Positions 8,628-16,796 are shown, counted from the stretch's first letter. The stretch is 57,834 nt of DNA from VRUE01 sp036271315 (GCA_036271315.1 DATBAV010000028.1:1-57834), one strand, 5' to 3'. Program-made: numbers and translations. The notes: generated by a model not told the origin, from the letters alone.

Positions 8628-10212
8628 CCGTTCCGTGTCGGCGGGTTCGGTCGCCGCGCCACCCGCCGGCAGGAACGCGGTCGAGGAGATCCTCGTCCTC
8701 GACTTCGGCGGCCAGTACTCCCAGCTGATCGCTCGACGCATCCGCGAATGTGGAGTTTTCGCCGAGCTGCTGCCTTCGACCACCTCGCTTGAGGTGATCA
8801 GGGACAGGGCCCCCAAGGGGCTTGTGCTGTCCGGTGGGCCCGCATCCGTCTATGAGCCCGGGGCGCCGGCATTTCCGACCGAGTTGCTCGATCTGGGGAT
8901 TCCCCTGCTGGGGATCTGTTACGGGATGCAGGCGATGGTCCAGGCGCTGGGGGGAAGGGTCGAGGCGGCGGAGTCCGGCGAGTTCGGGCGCACCGACCTG
9001 ACGCTGACCGATGGCGGCGGTCGACTTCTCGGTGGCCTACCCAAGGAGCAGCACTGCTGGATGAGTCACCGGGACGCGGTGTTCGAGCCGCCGGAGGGTT
9101 TTACGGCTCTAGCCTCGAGTCCGGGCTCGCCCGTCGCGGCCTGCGAGTATCCCGACCGCGGCCTCTACGGCATCCAGTTCCACCCCGAGGTCGTCCACAC
9201 GCCCTACGGCACCGAGATCCTCACCCGCTTCCTGCGCGATGTCGCCGGTTGCGTCGAGCAGTGGTCGCCGCAATCGGTGATCGCCGAACAGGTGGCGAAG
9301 ATCCAGGCCCAGGTGGGGGAGGGACGGGTGATCTGCGGGCTCTCCGGCGGCGTCGATTCCTCGGTCGCCGCGTTGCTCGTCCACAAGGCGATCGGGGAGC
9401 AGCTGACCTGCGTCTTCGTCGACCACGGCCTGATGCGCCTGAACGAGGCGGAGCAGGTCGTCGCCGCCTTCGAGCAGTTCGGCATCCCGCTGGTCCACGT
9501 CGAAGCCGAGCAGCGCTTCCTCGACAGGCTGGCCGGCCAGGACGAGCCGGAGCGCAAGCGCAAGATCATCGGCGAGGAGTTCATCCGCGTCTTCGAGGAG
9601 GAGGCGGCCAAGCTCGAGGACGCCGCCTACCTGGTCCAGGGCACGCTCTACTCGGACGTGATCGAGTCGGGCGGCAGCGACAACGCGGCGACGATCAAGT
9701 CCCACCACAACGTCGGCGGCCTGCCCGATGACCTCGAGTTCGAGCTGGTCGAGCCGCTGCGGATGCTGTTCAAGGACGAGGTTCGCGCCGTCGGCGCCGA
9801 GCTCGGCCTGCCCGAGCGGATGGTCTGGCGCCAGCCCTTCCCCGGCCCCGGCCTGGCGATCCGCATCGTCGGTGGCGAGGTCAACAAGGAGCGGCTCGAC
9901 ATCCTCCGCGCCGCCGACGCGGTCCTGCAGGAGGAGATCCGCGCCGCCGATCTCTACCGCCAGCTCTGGCAGTCCTTCTGCGTGCTGCCGGTCGTGCGCT
10001 CGGTCGGCGTCCAGGGCGACGGTCGCACCTACGCCTACCCGATCGTGATCCGCGCCGTCACCTCCGACGACGCGATGACCGCCGACTGGGCTCGCCTGCC
10101 CTATGACCTGCTGGAGCGCGTCTCCAACCGGATCATCAACGAGATAACCGACGTGAATCGCGTGGCTCTCGACATCTCCTCGAAGCCGCCGGCGACGATC
10201 GAGTGGGAGTGA
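8620..10212 (+). CDS. guaA: GMP synthase (glutamine-hydrolysing)
   Basis: A 530-residue GuaA converting XMP to GMP. The N-terminal class I glutaminase domain has the nucleophile in LLGICYGMQ (C100) and the His/Glu pair in QFHPEV (H188, E190). The ATP-pyrophosphatase P-loop SGGVDSS is at 242-248, and the C-terminal dimerisation domain ends with ISSKPPATIEWE, the usual terminus. ATG 8620 lies inside the end of guaB3, indicating coupling. About 20 residues precede the usual glutaminase start (ILVLDFGGQYSQ). Confidence 0.97.
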   Translation: MTDRSVSAGSVAAPPAGRNAVEEILVLDFGGQYSQLIARRIRECGVFAELLPSTTSLEVIRDRAPKGLVLSGGPASVYEPGAPAFPTELLDLGIPLLGICYGMQAMVQALGGRVEAAESGEFGRTDLTLTDGGGRLLGGLPKEQHCWMSHRDAVFEPPEGFTALASSPGSPVAACEYPDRGLYGIQFHPEVVHTPYGTEILTRFLRDVAGCVEQWSPQSVIAEQVAKIQAQVGEGRVICGLSGGVDSSVAALLVHKAIGEQLTCVFVDHGLMRLNEAEQVVAAFEQFGIPLVHVEAEQRFLDRLAGQDEPERKRKIIGEEFIRVFEEEAAKLEDAAYLVQGTLYSDVIESGGSDNAATIKSHHNVGGLPDDLEFELVEPLRMLFKDEVRAVGAELGLPERMVWRQPFPGPGLAIRIVGGEVNKERLDILRAADAVLQEEIRAADLYRQLWQSFCVLPVVRSVGVQGDGRTYAYPIVIRAVTSDDAMTADWARLPYDLLERVSNRIINEITDVNRVALDISSKPPATIEWE

Positions 10213-10228
10213 CGAGGTAGGGCACCCA

Positions 10229-11098
10229 GTGCCCTCGTTCGCGGTTTCGATCTCGATTCTCGGCTTGGTCCAGGCGGCGCTGGTGGCGCTGCCGGCCCCG
10301 CGGCCGCGACCGGGGTGGATCGAGCGGCTGAGCAGCCCGTGGTGGGCACTGGTCCCGGCGCTCTCGATCGCCGTTGTGATCGGAGCGATCGAAATCTCTC
10401 CAGGCTCGGCGGACGCGCTCACCTACATCGCCCTCGTCGCCGTGCCCCCGCTCGCCGCCTACGCGCTTGGGGCCCTGACGCGAGATCGCCTCAACCCGCG
10501 TATATGGCGGGTTGAGGCGATCTCGCGCGGCGACTCGAGTTGGCTGGCGCCGATCTCGGTCGCGACGGCGCTCTTTGCGCTTGCCTGGGCCTCACCGCAC
10601 TCGCTTGCTGGCGAGGCGGCGGCGACCGCTCTCTCGGGGCTCGCTTGCGTGACCCTGGGCTGGCTGCTCGTCTGCGGCGTGCCGGCGAGGTGGCTGCGCC
10701 TCGGGGTCTACGCGATGGCCGTCATCGACACCGTCTACGTGGCCTCGGACCTGCTGCAGGGGCCGAACGCCGTGCTCAACGCCGCCGCTCCCGCGGCCGG
10801 GCTGCCGCGGCTGCAGGCCGTTCACTTCGGTTCGGCCCTGATGGGCTTCGGCGACCTCTTCGTCGCCGCCTTGGTTGGCTGCCTGTTCGCCGCCGAGGGG
10901 TTGGCGGGCGACGCCGACCGGGTGGCCGCCAATAGGCGCCAGCTCTTGGCTGCGGCCCTGGTGGCGGTGTTGGTGCTCCTCTTCGACCTGCTCTTCTTCG
11001 CCGTCGACGAGCTGCCCTCGACCGTGCCGGTTGCCTTTGCGCTCGCCCTGATCCAGTGGCGGCGGCGCCGGCCGAGGCTTGCGGTGCCTACGCGGTGA
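10229..11098 (+). CDS. polytopic membrane protein with an in-frame palindrome
   Basis: A 289-residue protein with about eight hydrophobic segments. I do not recognise a family. GTG 10229 lies 16 bp after guaA, so it may share that transcript. Residues about 84-100 (TRDRLNPRIWRVEAISR), in a loop after the third helix, are encoded by a perfect 21-bp inverted repeat and look like inserted sequence. The C-terminal codons overlap the convergent MBL hydrolase gene by 11 bp. The hydrophobic helix SALMGFGDLFVAALVGCLFAAEG and the pattern near ASDLLQG may help homologue searches. Confidence 0.75.
   Translation: MPSFAVSISILGLVQAALVALPAPRPRPGWIERLSSPWWALVPALSIAVVIGAIEISPGSADALTYIALVAVPPLAAYALGALTRDRLNPRIWRVEAISRGDSSWLAPISVATALFALAWASPHSLAGEAAATALSGLACVTLGWLLVCGVPARWLRLGVYAMAVIDTVYVASDLLQGPNAVLNAAAPAAGLPRLQAVHFGSALMGFGDLFVAALVGCLFAAEGLAGDADRVAANRRQLLAAALVAVLVLLFDLLFFAVDELPSTVPVAFALALIQWRRRRPRLAVPTR
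10479..10527. repeat. perfect 21-bp inverted repeat inside a coding gene
   Basis: Arms at 10479-10499 and 10507-10527 are perfectly complementary around a 7-nt loop GTATATG. The frame stays open through both arms. The stem would be very stable in mRNA. The arms share no obvious sequence with the other palindromes in this window. Confidence 0.9.
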
Positions 11099-11819
11099 CG
11101 GGCCCCGGCACGAGCACGTCGGGGTCGTGGCCAGGTTGGATCGTCAGGCCGGCGTCGCGCAGCTCGCGCAGTCGTTCGGCCGATCTGACCTGGGCGTCCT
11201 GGTCCGCGCCGAAGGCCGGAAACCTCAAGTCGTCGAGCCCGGCGGCGAAGAGTGCGACGTCGGCGCCAAGCACGAGGTCGCCGATCCGCACCGACTGGTG
11301 CCCGGAGGTGTGGCCGGGCGTGCTGAGCAGCTCGATCGAGCCGTCGCCGAGCAGGTCGTGGTCGCCGTCGAGGAGGGTGAGGCCGGACGGAGCGTCGGCG
11401 TAGTCGGCCGGCTGGAAGAAGTTGCGCTCGACCCCGGCCCGGTCGTGGGCGGCCTCCCACTCGGCGCGCTGGAGGACGATCGGCACCGACTTGGGGATCA
11501 GCGCCAGGCCGCCGGCGTGGTCGAAGTGCAGGTGGGTGAGCACGAGCCGGGTCACGGTGCCGAGGTCGACCTGCTCGGCAAGTCCCTGCTCCTGCTCCAA
11601 GCCGAAGTGGCCGAGCGCGGTGCCCTCGCCGTAGCGGGCCTCGGGATCGGTTACGGCGTCCGGATGCAGTCCGGTGTCGATCAGGATGCGCTCGCTATCG
11701 GTCTCGATCAGGTAGGCGGGAACGGGCAGGCGGAGCGGGCGCTCGGGCTCCTCATCGCCCTGGCGCCAGAGGCCGGCCGGGGCCGTCATCCAGCCGAGGT
11801 TGAGCATTTCGATCTTCAT
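11088..11819 (-). CDS. metallo-beta-lactamase-fold hydrolase (lactonase-like)
   Basis: A 243-residue MBL-fold enzyme. It carries the metal motif HLHFDH (H96, H98, D100, H101), a later TPGHTSGHQS block and a C-terminal IQPGHDPDV. The arrangement resembles N-acyl-homoserine-lactone lactonase-type hydrolases, but many MBL lactonases and esterases share it, so the substrate is open. Its start overlaps the stop of the downstream-transcribed alpha/beta hydrolase by 4 bp. It is the last gene of a three-gene operon divergent from tetR. Confidence 0.82.
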   Translation of the reverse strand: MKIEMLNLGWMTAPAGLWRQGDEEPERPLRLPVPAYLIETDSERILIDTGLHPDAVTDPEARYGEGTALGHFGLEQEQGLAEQVDLGTVTRLVLTHLHFDHAGGLALIPKSVPIVLQRAEWEAAHDRAGVERNFFQPADYADAPSGLTLLDGDHDLLGDGSIELLSTPGHTSGHQSVRIGDLVLGADVALFAAGLDDLRFPAFGADQDAQVRSAERLRELRDAGLTIQPGHDPDVLVPGPVTA

Positions 11820-12706
11820 TCCAGGTCCTCCTTCACGAACGACCTTATTGCCGTTGCCACCGCCTCCGGCTGGTCCTCGGGGGTGAAGCTGTAGGAGTCG
11901 GCGATGCGCACGAGCCGGGCGTTCGCGAGCTCCTCGGCGTAGCGCACGGCGTGCTCCAGGGGGAAGACCTCGTCCTCCTCGGACCAGATCAGCAAGGTGG
12001 GTAGTTCGCCGTGGGCGATCAGTGCCTCCCCGGCCGCCTGCGCCGGCGCCGTCGTCGCCGAGGCCATTGCCTTGGCGACATCCCGGAGCACGCCTGGATC
12101 GCGGCTAGCTGGAAGCGCGTAGGAATCGGATGCCTCGGTCGGGTGCTTGAGCAGGAGGCCGTAGGCCACGGGGGCGGCACGCACTGCCGGGTCCTCGAGC
12201 GCGGCGAGGAGCTGGCCGAGGGCCTCGGGGTCGCGCGCGGCCTCGGGCAGGCCGTCGAAGGGTGCTGGCGGCCACTCGTCATAGGGCGTCTCGCAGGTGG
12301 TGAGGACGAGGCCGGAGACTCGCTCGGCGGTTTGGGCCTCGCAGTTGGCGAGGGCGATCTGCGAATAGGCGCCGCCGGAGTCGTTGCCGACCAGCGTCGC
12401 CGCACGCAGGTCCAGCCGCTCGAGAACCGTGGCGATCAGGCCGGCGACGCCGAGGGGGGAGAGGTCGGCCCCGGCCGCCATCGGGGTGCGGTGGGAGCCG
12501 AGTGGCAGGTCGAGGGCGAGGCAGCGGAACTCACCGTGTAGGCGGTCGACGACCTTGCGCCAGAGGTTGGCGTTGGCAAGCCAGCCGTGGCTGAAGAGCA
12601 GGACGGGGCCCTCGCCACGCTCGAAGTAGTCGAGCGTGGCGTCGGCAAGCTCCAGCGTGCGGGGCTCACCCAACAGCTCCGAGCGCCAGCGGTGCGCCTC
12701 GCTCAT
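11816..12706 (-). CDS. alpha/beta hydrolase with Asp nucleophile
   Basis: A 296-residue alpha/beta hydrolase. The nucleophile elbow is VGNDSGG with Asp (D109) in place of Ser, as in haloalkane dehalogenases and epoxide hydrolases. The oxyanion segment LLFSHGWLANANLW is present. Near the C terminus, where the catalytic His is normally found, the sequence reads DSYSFTPEDQPE with no His, so either the His lies elsewhere or the activity is altered. It overlaps both neighbours by 4 bp. Confidence 0.78.
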   Translation of the reverse strand: MSEAHRWRSELLGEPRTLELADATLDYFERGEGPVLLFSHGWLANANLWRKVVDRLHGEFRCLALDLPLGSHRTPMAAGADLSPLGVAGLIATVLERLDLRAATLVGNDSGGAYSQIALANCEAQTAERVSGLVLTTCETPYDEWPPAPFDGLPEAARDPEALGQLLAALEDPAVRAAPVAYGLLLKHPTEASDSYALPASRDPGVLRDVAKAMASATTAPAQAAGEALIAHGELPTLLIWSEEDEVFPLEHAVRYAEELANARLVRIADSYSFTPEDQPEAVATAIRSFVKEDLE

Positions 12707-13515
12707 TCAGGTCCCTCGCTTGTCTCGCCGCTGAAGACCCGTTCGGCGAAGGGGACGAAGAGTGCGGCGAAGCCATCGGGGTCGCTGACCTGGGGTGCGT
12801 GGCCGGTATCGAGCAGCTCGAGCCGCGCGCCGGGAATCGTCGCGGCGATAGTGCGCCCGGCCTTGGGTGGGATCACGGGATCCCTCTTCCCCCAGACGAT
12901 CAGCGTCGGCGCCTGGATCGAAGCTGCCTCCTTGCGCAGGTCGTGTTCGGGCGAGCTGAAGCTCCGCCACAGACCGCTGGCCGCCGCCAGCCCAGGGTCC
13001 TGGCGAGTGGTCGCGATGCCGACGTCTCGTACCCGGCGGTCGGCCTCGCTCTGTGGCCGCATGTAGCGGTTGGCGAACCAGGGGTAGATCGCGCGCAGGA
13101 AGCGCGGTCGCGCCATCAGCGCGCAGAAGATGCGGACCTGGGGAGAGCGGGGAAGGAAGCCGCCGCTGTCGACCAAGACCAGGCCGCGGACCAGCTCGGG
13201 GCGGCGAATCGCCAGTCGCGCCGCGGCGAAGCCGCCGACCGAGTTGCCGAGCACGACCGCGCCCTCGGGCGCGAGGCCGGCGACGAGCTCCTCGGCGACG
13301 TCGGCGAATCCCATCGCGCTCGCTGGCGCGTTGCCGGCAGGCGACTCGCCGTGGCCCGGCCAGTCGGGGGCGATCGAGCGGAAGCCGCTGGGCAGCAGCT
13401 CGCGCAACTGGTCGAAATCGTGGCGGTCGTGGGCGCCGCTGCTGAGCATGACGATTGGGCTGCCGCTGCCGCGCTCGTCATAGGCGATCGTTCCGCTGGT
13501 CGTATCGAGCAGCAC
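12703..13515 (-). CDS. alpha/beta hydrolase with Ser nucleophile
   Basis: A 270-residue alpha/beta hydrolase with the elbow LGNSVGG (S92), acid in WGKRDPVIPP and the catalytic His in DTGHAPQVSDPD. It starts at a GTG at 13515. A -10-like TAGGGT (minus strand, 13527-13522) places transcription start at about the GTG, so the operon is probably leaderless. It is the first of three hydrolase genes divergent from a TetR repressor, with two palindromic operators between. The set is likely a repressible detoxification or catabolic unit; the substrate is unknown. Confidence 0.8.
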   Translation of the reverse strand: MLLDTTSGTIAYDERGSGSPIVMLSSGAHDRHDFDQLRELLPSGFRSIAPDWPGHGESPAGNAPASAMGFADVAEELVAGLAPEGAVVLGNSVGGFAAARLAIRRPELVRGLVLVDSGGFLPRSPQVRIFCALMARPRFLRAIYPWFANRYMRPQSEADRRVRDVGIATTRQDPGLAAASGLWRSFSSPEHDLRKEAASIQAPTLIVWGKRDPVIPPKAGRTIAATIPGARLELLDTGHAPQVSDPDGFAALFVPFAERVFSGETSEGPE

Positions 13516-13532
13516 GCGGCGACCCTAGCAAA

Positions 13533-13571
13533 TGACTGACCGGTCGGTCATATTAGGTGACCGAGCGGTCA
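13533..13571. promoter_or_regulatory. two TetR-type operators in the divergent promoter
   Basis: Site 1 at 13533-13550 reads TGACTGACCGGTCGGTCA, a palindrome with one mismatched pair. Site 2 at 13558-13571 reads TGACCGAGCGGTCA, palindromic except for the centre. Their centres are 23 bp apart. Both share the half-site TGACCG/CGGTCA and lie between the -10-like boxes of the hydrolase operon (13522-13527, minus) and tetR (TAGGCT, 13574-13579). Confidence 0.75.
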
Positions 13572-13585
13572 GCTAGGCTCTGGGC

Positions 13586-14152
13586 GTGGCCGCGGAAGAG
13601 GTCCTCCTCAACGCCGGCGCCCGCACCCGCAAGGTGCTGCTCGACGCCGGCGTCGCGGTGGCCGAGGCCTACGGCTTGTCGGGTCTCAGCGTCAATCGCG
13701 TGGTCGCGGAGGCCGGCGTCGCCAAGGGCACCTTCTACGTCCACTTCGAGAACCGCGAGGCCTTCGTCGACGCGCTCCACGCCCGCTTTCACGCCCGTGT
13801 CGAGGGTGCGGTCCTCGCCGCGACCGAGGACCTCCCGCCCGGCGCCGATCGCATCCTGCGTGGGGTCGAGGCATATCTCGACGTCTGCCTCGAAGACAGC
13901 GCGGTCAAGGCCCTGGCCCTCGAGGCCCGTTCGGATCCTTCGCTGGCGGCGCCGATGTCCGAGCGCCACGAACGCTTCGCCCTCTCCGCCGTGCCCAGCT
14001 TCAAGGCGATGGGCTGGCCCGACGCGGCAGCTGCCTCCCATCTGCTGGCCGCGATGACGGCGGAGATCGCGATCCGCGAGCTCGATGCCGGTCGGCGGCT
14101 ACCGGCGGCGCGGCGCAGCCTGCGCCGCTTCCTTGGTGCAGATCAGCTGTAG
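13586..14152 (+). CDS. TetR-family repressor
   Basis: A 188-residue regulator with an N-terminal helix-turn-helix (SVNRVVAEAGVAKGTFYVHF, about residues 36-55) followed by the typical ENREAFVDAL helix and a helical ligand domain. The GTG at 13586 is 7 bp after a TAGGCT -10-like box, giving a leaderless transcript. The operators overlap its own promoter, so autoregulation and repression of the divergent hydrolases are expected. Its 3' end overlaps the convergent M23 peptidase gene by 10 bp. Confidence 0.9.
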   Translation: MAAEEVLLNAGARTRKVLLDAGVAVAEAYGLSGLSVNRVVAEAGVAKGTFYVHFENREAFVDALHARFHARVEGAVLAATEDLPPGADRILRGVEAYLDVCLEDSAVKALALEARSDPSLAAPMSERHERFALSAVPSFKAMGWPDAAAASHLLAAMTAEIAIRELDAGRRLPAARRSLRRFLGADQL

Positions 14153-15084
14153 GCGTCCCACTTTTCGAGGTAGGGCAGGGGGTCGATCGGGCTGCCGCCC
14201 TGATACCAACCCGGCGCTGTCCAGATCTCGAAGTGGAGGTGGCAGGCGGTGGCGTCGCCGGTGTCGCCGACGACCCCGATCGGCTGCCCGGTGCGGACCG
14301 CTTCGCCGGTCTTTAGCAGCGACGGTTCTGCCAGGTGCGCGTACATAAAGTCGAGGCCGGTGCCCTTGCCGTCGATGACGATGTAGTTGCCGGCCGCGTA
14401 CTGGTAGCCGGCGTACTGGACCGTGCCGCCGCGGGCGGCAATCAACGGCGTACCGCAGGCCGCCATCGTGTCCTGCCCCTCGTGGGTGTGACCGGCGCGG
14501 GGCGCGCCGAAGCGGCCCGCGCCCATGGCGAATTCGTGCGGGCCGAGGATCGGGAAGGCGTATCCGTAGAGGGCGAAGCCGAGGCTGAGCGACTGGCTCG
14601 AAGACGCCCGCGCGGCGATTTCGGTGCCGCCCTGGGGCTCGATGCGGAAGCTGTAGCGCCCGTTGCGGGCGGGCCGCCCTTCGCTCGTCGTGCCGTCCCA
14701 GCGGATCTTCACTTCCACGTTCGGTTCGACGTCATTGCGGTAGTAGCTGCGCGCGACTTCGCCGGCCGAGTTGACGACGTCGATCTGCAGGTCGTTCTGC
14801 TGCTGGCTGCTGGCGATCGAGAAGCGCACGCTCGGATAGCGGTAGCCGTAGAAGAAGGATTTATGCGGGGTCGTCTGGGCGGAGACGAGGCTGAGCGCAC
14901 CGGCGCTGGGGGCTTCGGCAGCCGGCGTTCCGGTCGGACTGCCGCTCGCCGCCGGGGCGCCGGCAGCGGTGGGCGCGCCACCGGTCGTCGCGGCCGCGCC
15001 TGAGGCAAGGCAGAGCAGCAGCGCGAACGCTGCGAATGTGAACGACACTCCCGCCAACCAAGGCCGGGGCCTGTTGCTTGCCAC
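14143..15084 (-). CDS. secreted M23 (LytM-type) peptidoglycan endopeptidase
   Basis: A 313-residue exported protein. It has a signal peptide (about residues 1-32), a low-complexity Ala/Gly/Pro/Thr linker to about 65, and an immunoglobulin-like FlgD-type region around WDGTTSEGRPARNGRYSF. The C-terminal M23 domain has metal ligands H201 and D205 (HEGQD) and H282/H284 (HLHFE). M23 enzymes cut peptidoglycan cross-bridges. The start is a GTG at 15084. The gene is preceded by a c-di-AMP riboswitch, which links its expression to turgor and cell-wall state. Confidence 0.92.
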   Translation of the reverse strand: MASNRPRPWLAGVSFTFAAFALLLCLASGAAATTGGAPTAAGAPAASGSPTGTPAAEAPSAGALSLVSAQTTPHKSFFYGYRYPSVRFSIASSQQQNDLQIDVVNSAGEVARSYYRNDVEPNVEVKIRWDGTTSEGRPARNGRYSFRIEPQGGTEIAARASSSQSLSLGFALYGYAFPILGPHEFAMGAGRFGAPRAGHTHEGQDTMAACGTPLIAARGGTVQYAGYQYAAGNYIVIDGKGTGLDFMYAHLAEPSLLKTGEAVRTGQPIGVVGDTGDATACHLHFEIWTAPGWYQGGSPIDPLPYLEKWDAYS

Positions 15085-15095
15085 GTCCCTCTCTT

Positions 15096-15244
15096 TCGTT
15101 CGCCTACGGAGTTAGCTGTCGGGCTCGCGCTGAAAGAGATGCGCTACGACCTTTTCGGCCGATTCGCCCCTGGAACCTGCAACGGTTCCTGCGGTTCCTC
15201 CGCTCCCACCCGCCATGTGCGGCTGGGATTAGGCACTTATTGGC
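15096..15244 (-). ncRNA. c-di-AMP riboswitch (ydaO-yuaA class)
   Basis: Read on the minus strand, the leader of the M23 gene contains the conserved blocks of the ydaO class in order: a CCUAAUCCC block, GAGCGGAGGAACC, GGGGCGAAUC, and the 3' block CCCGACAGCUAACUCCGUAGGCG split over 15097-15122. The 5' boundary is set by a minus-strand TATACT box at 15255-15250. In actinobacteria this class typically controls cell-wall hydrolase genes and is usually an OFF switch when c-di-AMP is bound. No clear terminator hairpin is visible before the GTG, so the expression platform is not resolved. Confidence 0.9.
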
Positions 15245-15249
15245 GCGGC

Positions 15250-15255
15250 AGTATA
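15250..15255 (-). promoter_or_regulatory. -10 box for the riboswitch-M23 transcript
   Basis: TATACT on the minus strand ends just before the first conserved riboswitch nucleotides, so transcription would start near 15243. The -35 region is not obvious. Confidence 0.5.
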
Positions 15256-15358
15256 GAGCCGCCGCTCGACGACGAGGAATCAGACTGTGATCGTCGCCGA
15301 GCGGCGGCGAATCAACGCCCATGGCTGCGGCCTTCGGCCTTGCCATATGCGGGAAACC

Positions 15359-15385
15359 TTGCTGTCGCGCCCAGTTCCCTATGAT
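15359..15385 (+). promoter_or_regulatory. rplM promoter, apparently leaderless
   Basis: TTGCTG (15359-15364) and TATGAT (15380-15385) are separated by 15 bp. The hexamer ends 9 bp before the GTG of rplM at 15395, implying a very short leader or none. The rest of 15256-15358 shows no gene. Confidence 0.45.
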
Positions 15386-15394
15386 CCCCCGCCG

Positions 15395-15829
15395 GTGAAG
15401 ACCTACGTCGCCACACCCGCCAACCGCCAGCGAGACTGGTACGTCGTCGACGCCGAGGGCCAGACCCTGGGCCGGCTGGCGACCCGCATCGCCGACGCCC
15501 TGCGCGGCAAGCGCAAGCCCGAGTACACGCCGCACTGCGACACCGGCGACTTCATTGTCGTGATCAACGCGGAGAAAATCCGCGTCACCGGGGACAAGCT
15601 GAACCAGAAGCGCTACTGGCGCCACAGCGGTTACCCGGGCGGGATCAAGTCGCGGACCCTGGCCGAGATGCTCGACCGTCGCCCCGAGGAGGTCATCCGC
15701 AAGGCGGTGAAGGGAATGCTGCCGCGCAACCGCCTCGCCCGCCAACAGCTGACCAAGCTGAAGGTCTATGCCGGGCCGGAGCACCCCCATGCTGCCCAGC
15801 AGCCAAAGCCGATGGAGATCAAGACTTGA
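15395..15829 (+). CDS. rplM: 50S ribosomal protein L13
   Basis: A 144-residue L13 with the standard N terminus (KTYVATPANRQRDWYVVDAE), GLRGKR-type core (here ALRGKRKPEYTPH) and YWRHSGYPGGIKS. GTG 15395 is chosen because homologues begin MKTY; the frame is open further upstream but that sequence is leader. The stop overlaps the TTG start of rpsI, so the usual rplM-rpsI pair is translationally coupled. Confidence 0.96.
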   Translation: MKTYVATPANRQRDWYVVDAEGQTLGRLATRIADALRGKRKPEYTPHCDTGDFIVVINAEKIRVTGDKLNQKRYWRHSGYPGGIKSRTLAEMLDRRPEEVIRKAVKGMLPRNRLARQQLTKLKVYAGPEHPHAAQQPKPMEIKT

Positions 15830-16788
15830 TTGAAGAAGAGAAGACCGAGGGCACCCAGCAACCTGAAGACGCTGGGGCTAGCGACGAAGTCGCGGATCAG
15901 GAGGACCAGGGTTCCCAGGGCGGTGGCGCTACTCCCGCCGCCCCCGGAAGCGAAGCTGAGGAGGCGGCGGTTGATGAGACGCCGTCCCCGGCCGACTCCG
16001 ATCCATCTCTGACTCCTTCGGAGGCGGCCGGCGACCCTGCCGCGGACGCCGAGTCGCCCGCCGAGGAGTCCGCTGCGGAGGAGCCGGTTGACGAGGCGCC
16101 CGTGGCTGACGCAGAGGCCGTTGATGAGTCCGCTGCGGAGGAGGCCGAGCCCGTTGTCGAGGAGCCCGCTCCCGAGCCGGAGGCTGAGAAGCCGGCGGCC
16201 GAGGAGAAGAAGAAAGACGTCATTCCGGGGGCTGATCTGGAGCCGATCGCGGTTGAGCAGAACGAGCGGCCGCTCAGCGCTGAGGAGCAGGCTCGCAAGG
16301 AAGCCGAAGAGGAGGAGCGGGCCAAACGCGAGGCCGCCCTCACCGGCGAGGCCGAGGAGGAGCCGAGTGCCGCCAGCCGCGCGCCGGCGAAGATGGAGGG
16401 CGACGCCCGCTACCTCGCCACCGGCAAGCGCAAAACTTCTATCGCCCGCGTCACCCTGCTCCCCGGCAGCGGCAAGATCGTGATCAACAAACGGGAGCTG
16501 GAGGAGTTCTTCCCGCGGCCGCTGCACCAGACGATGGCGATGCAGCCGCTGACGATCACCGGTTACGACGGCAGCGTCGACGTGCGGGTTCGCGTCCACG
16601 GTGGCGGCATCAGCGGCCAGGCCGGCGCCGTGCGTCACGGCATTGCCCGGGCGCTGACCGAGGTCGATCCGGAGCTGCGCGGCGAGCTCAAGCGCCGCGG
16701 CTTCCTGACTCGCGACGCCCGGGCCAAGGAGCGCAAGAAGGCCGGCCTCAAGAAGGCGCGCAAGCGGCCGCAGTTCTCCAAGCGCTAG
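15826..16788 (+). CDS. rpsI: 30S ribosomal protein S9 with a very long acidic N-terminal extension
   Basis: 320 residues. Residues about 194-320 are a complete S9 (ARYLATGKRKTSIARV, HGGGISGQAGAVRHGIARAL, C-terminal KKARKRPQFSKR), whose usual length is about 130. Residues 1-193 are a low-complexity, Glu/Ala/Pro/Asp-rich, probably disordered region with a short charged helix (SAEEQARKEAEEEERAKREA). The TTG start overlaps rplM (TTGA), and there is no stop anywhere in the extension. A start just before the S9 domain (ATG of MEGDARYLATG) is possible but has no obvious ribosome site and would leave 560 bp of open frame unexplained. Confidence 0.93.
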   Translation: MIEEEKTEGTQQPEDAGASDEVADQEDQGSQGGGATPAAPGSEAEEAAVDETPSPADSDPSLTPSEAAGDPAADAESPAEESAAEEPVDEAPVADAEAVDESAAEEAEPVVEEPAPEPEAEKPAAEEKKKDVIPGADLEPIAVEQNERPLSAEEQARKEAEEEERAKREAALTGEAEEEPSAASRAPAKMEGDARYLATGKRKTSIARVTLLPGSGKIVINKRELEEFFPRPLHQTMAMQPLTITGYDGSVDVRVRVHGGGISGQAGAVRHGIARALTEVDPELRGELKRRGFLTRDARAKERKKAGLKKARKRPQFSKR

Positions 16789-16796
16789 GTCGCGGC

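Noticed and set aside
15271..15286. GAGGAATCAGACTGTG as a fourth copy of the dispersed repeat
   Set aside because: It matches only GAATCAGA of the core and lacks ATATGG; likely chance.
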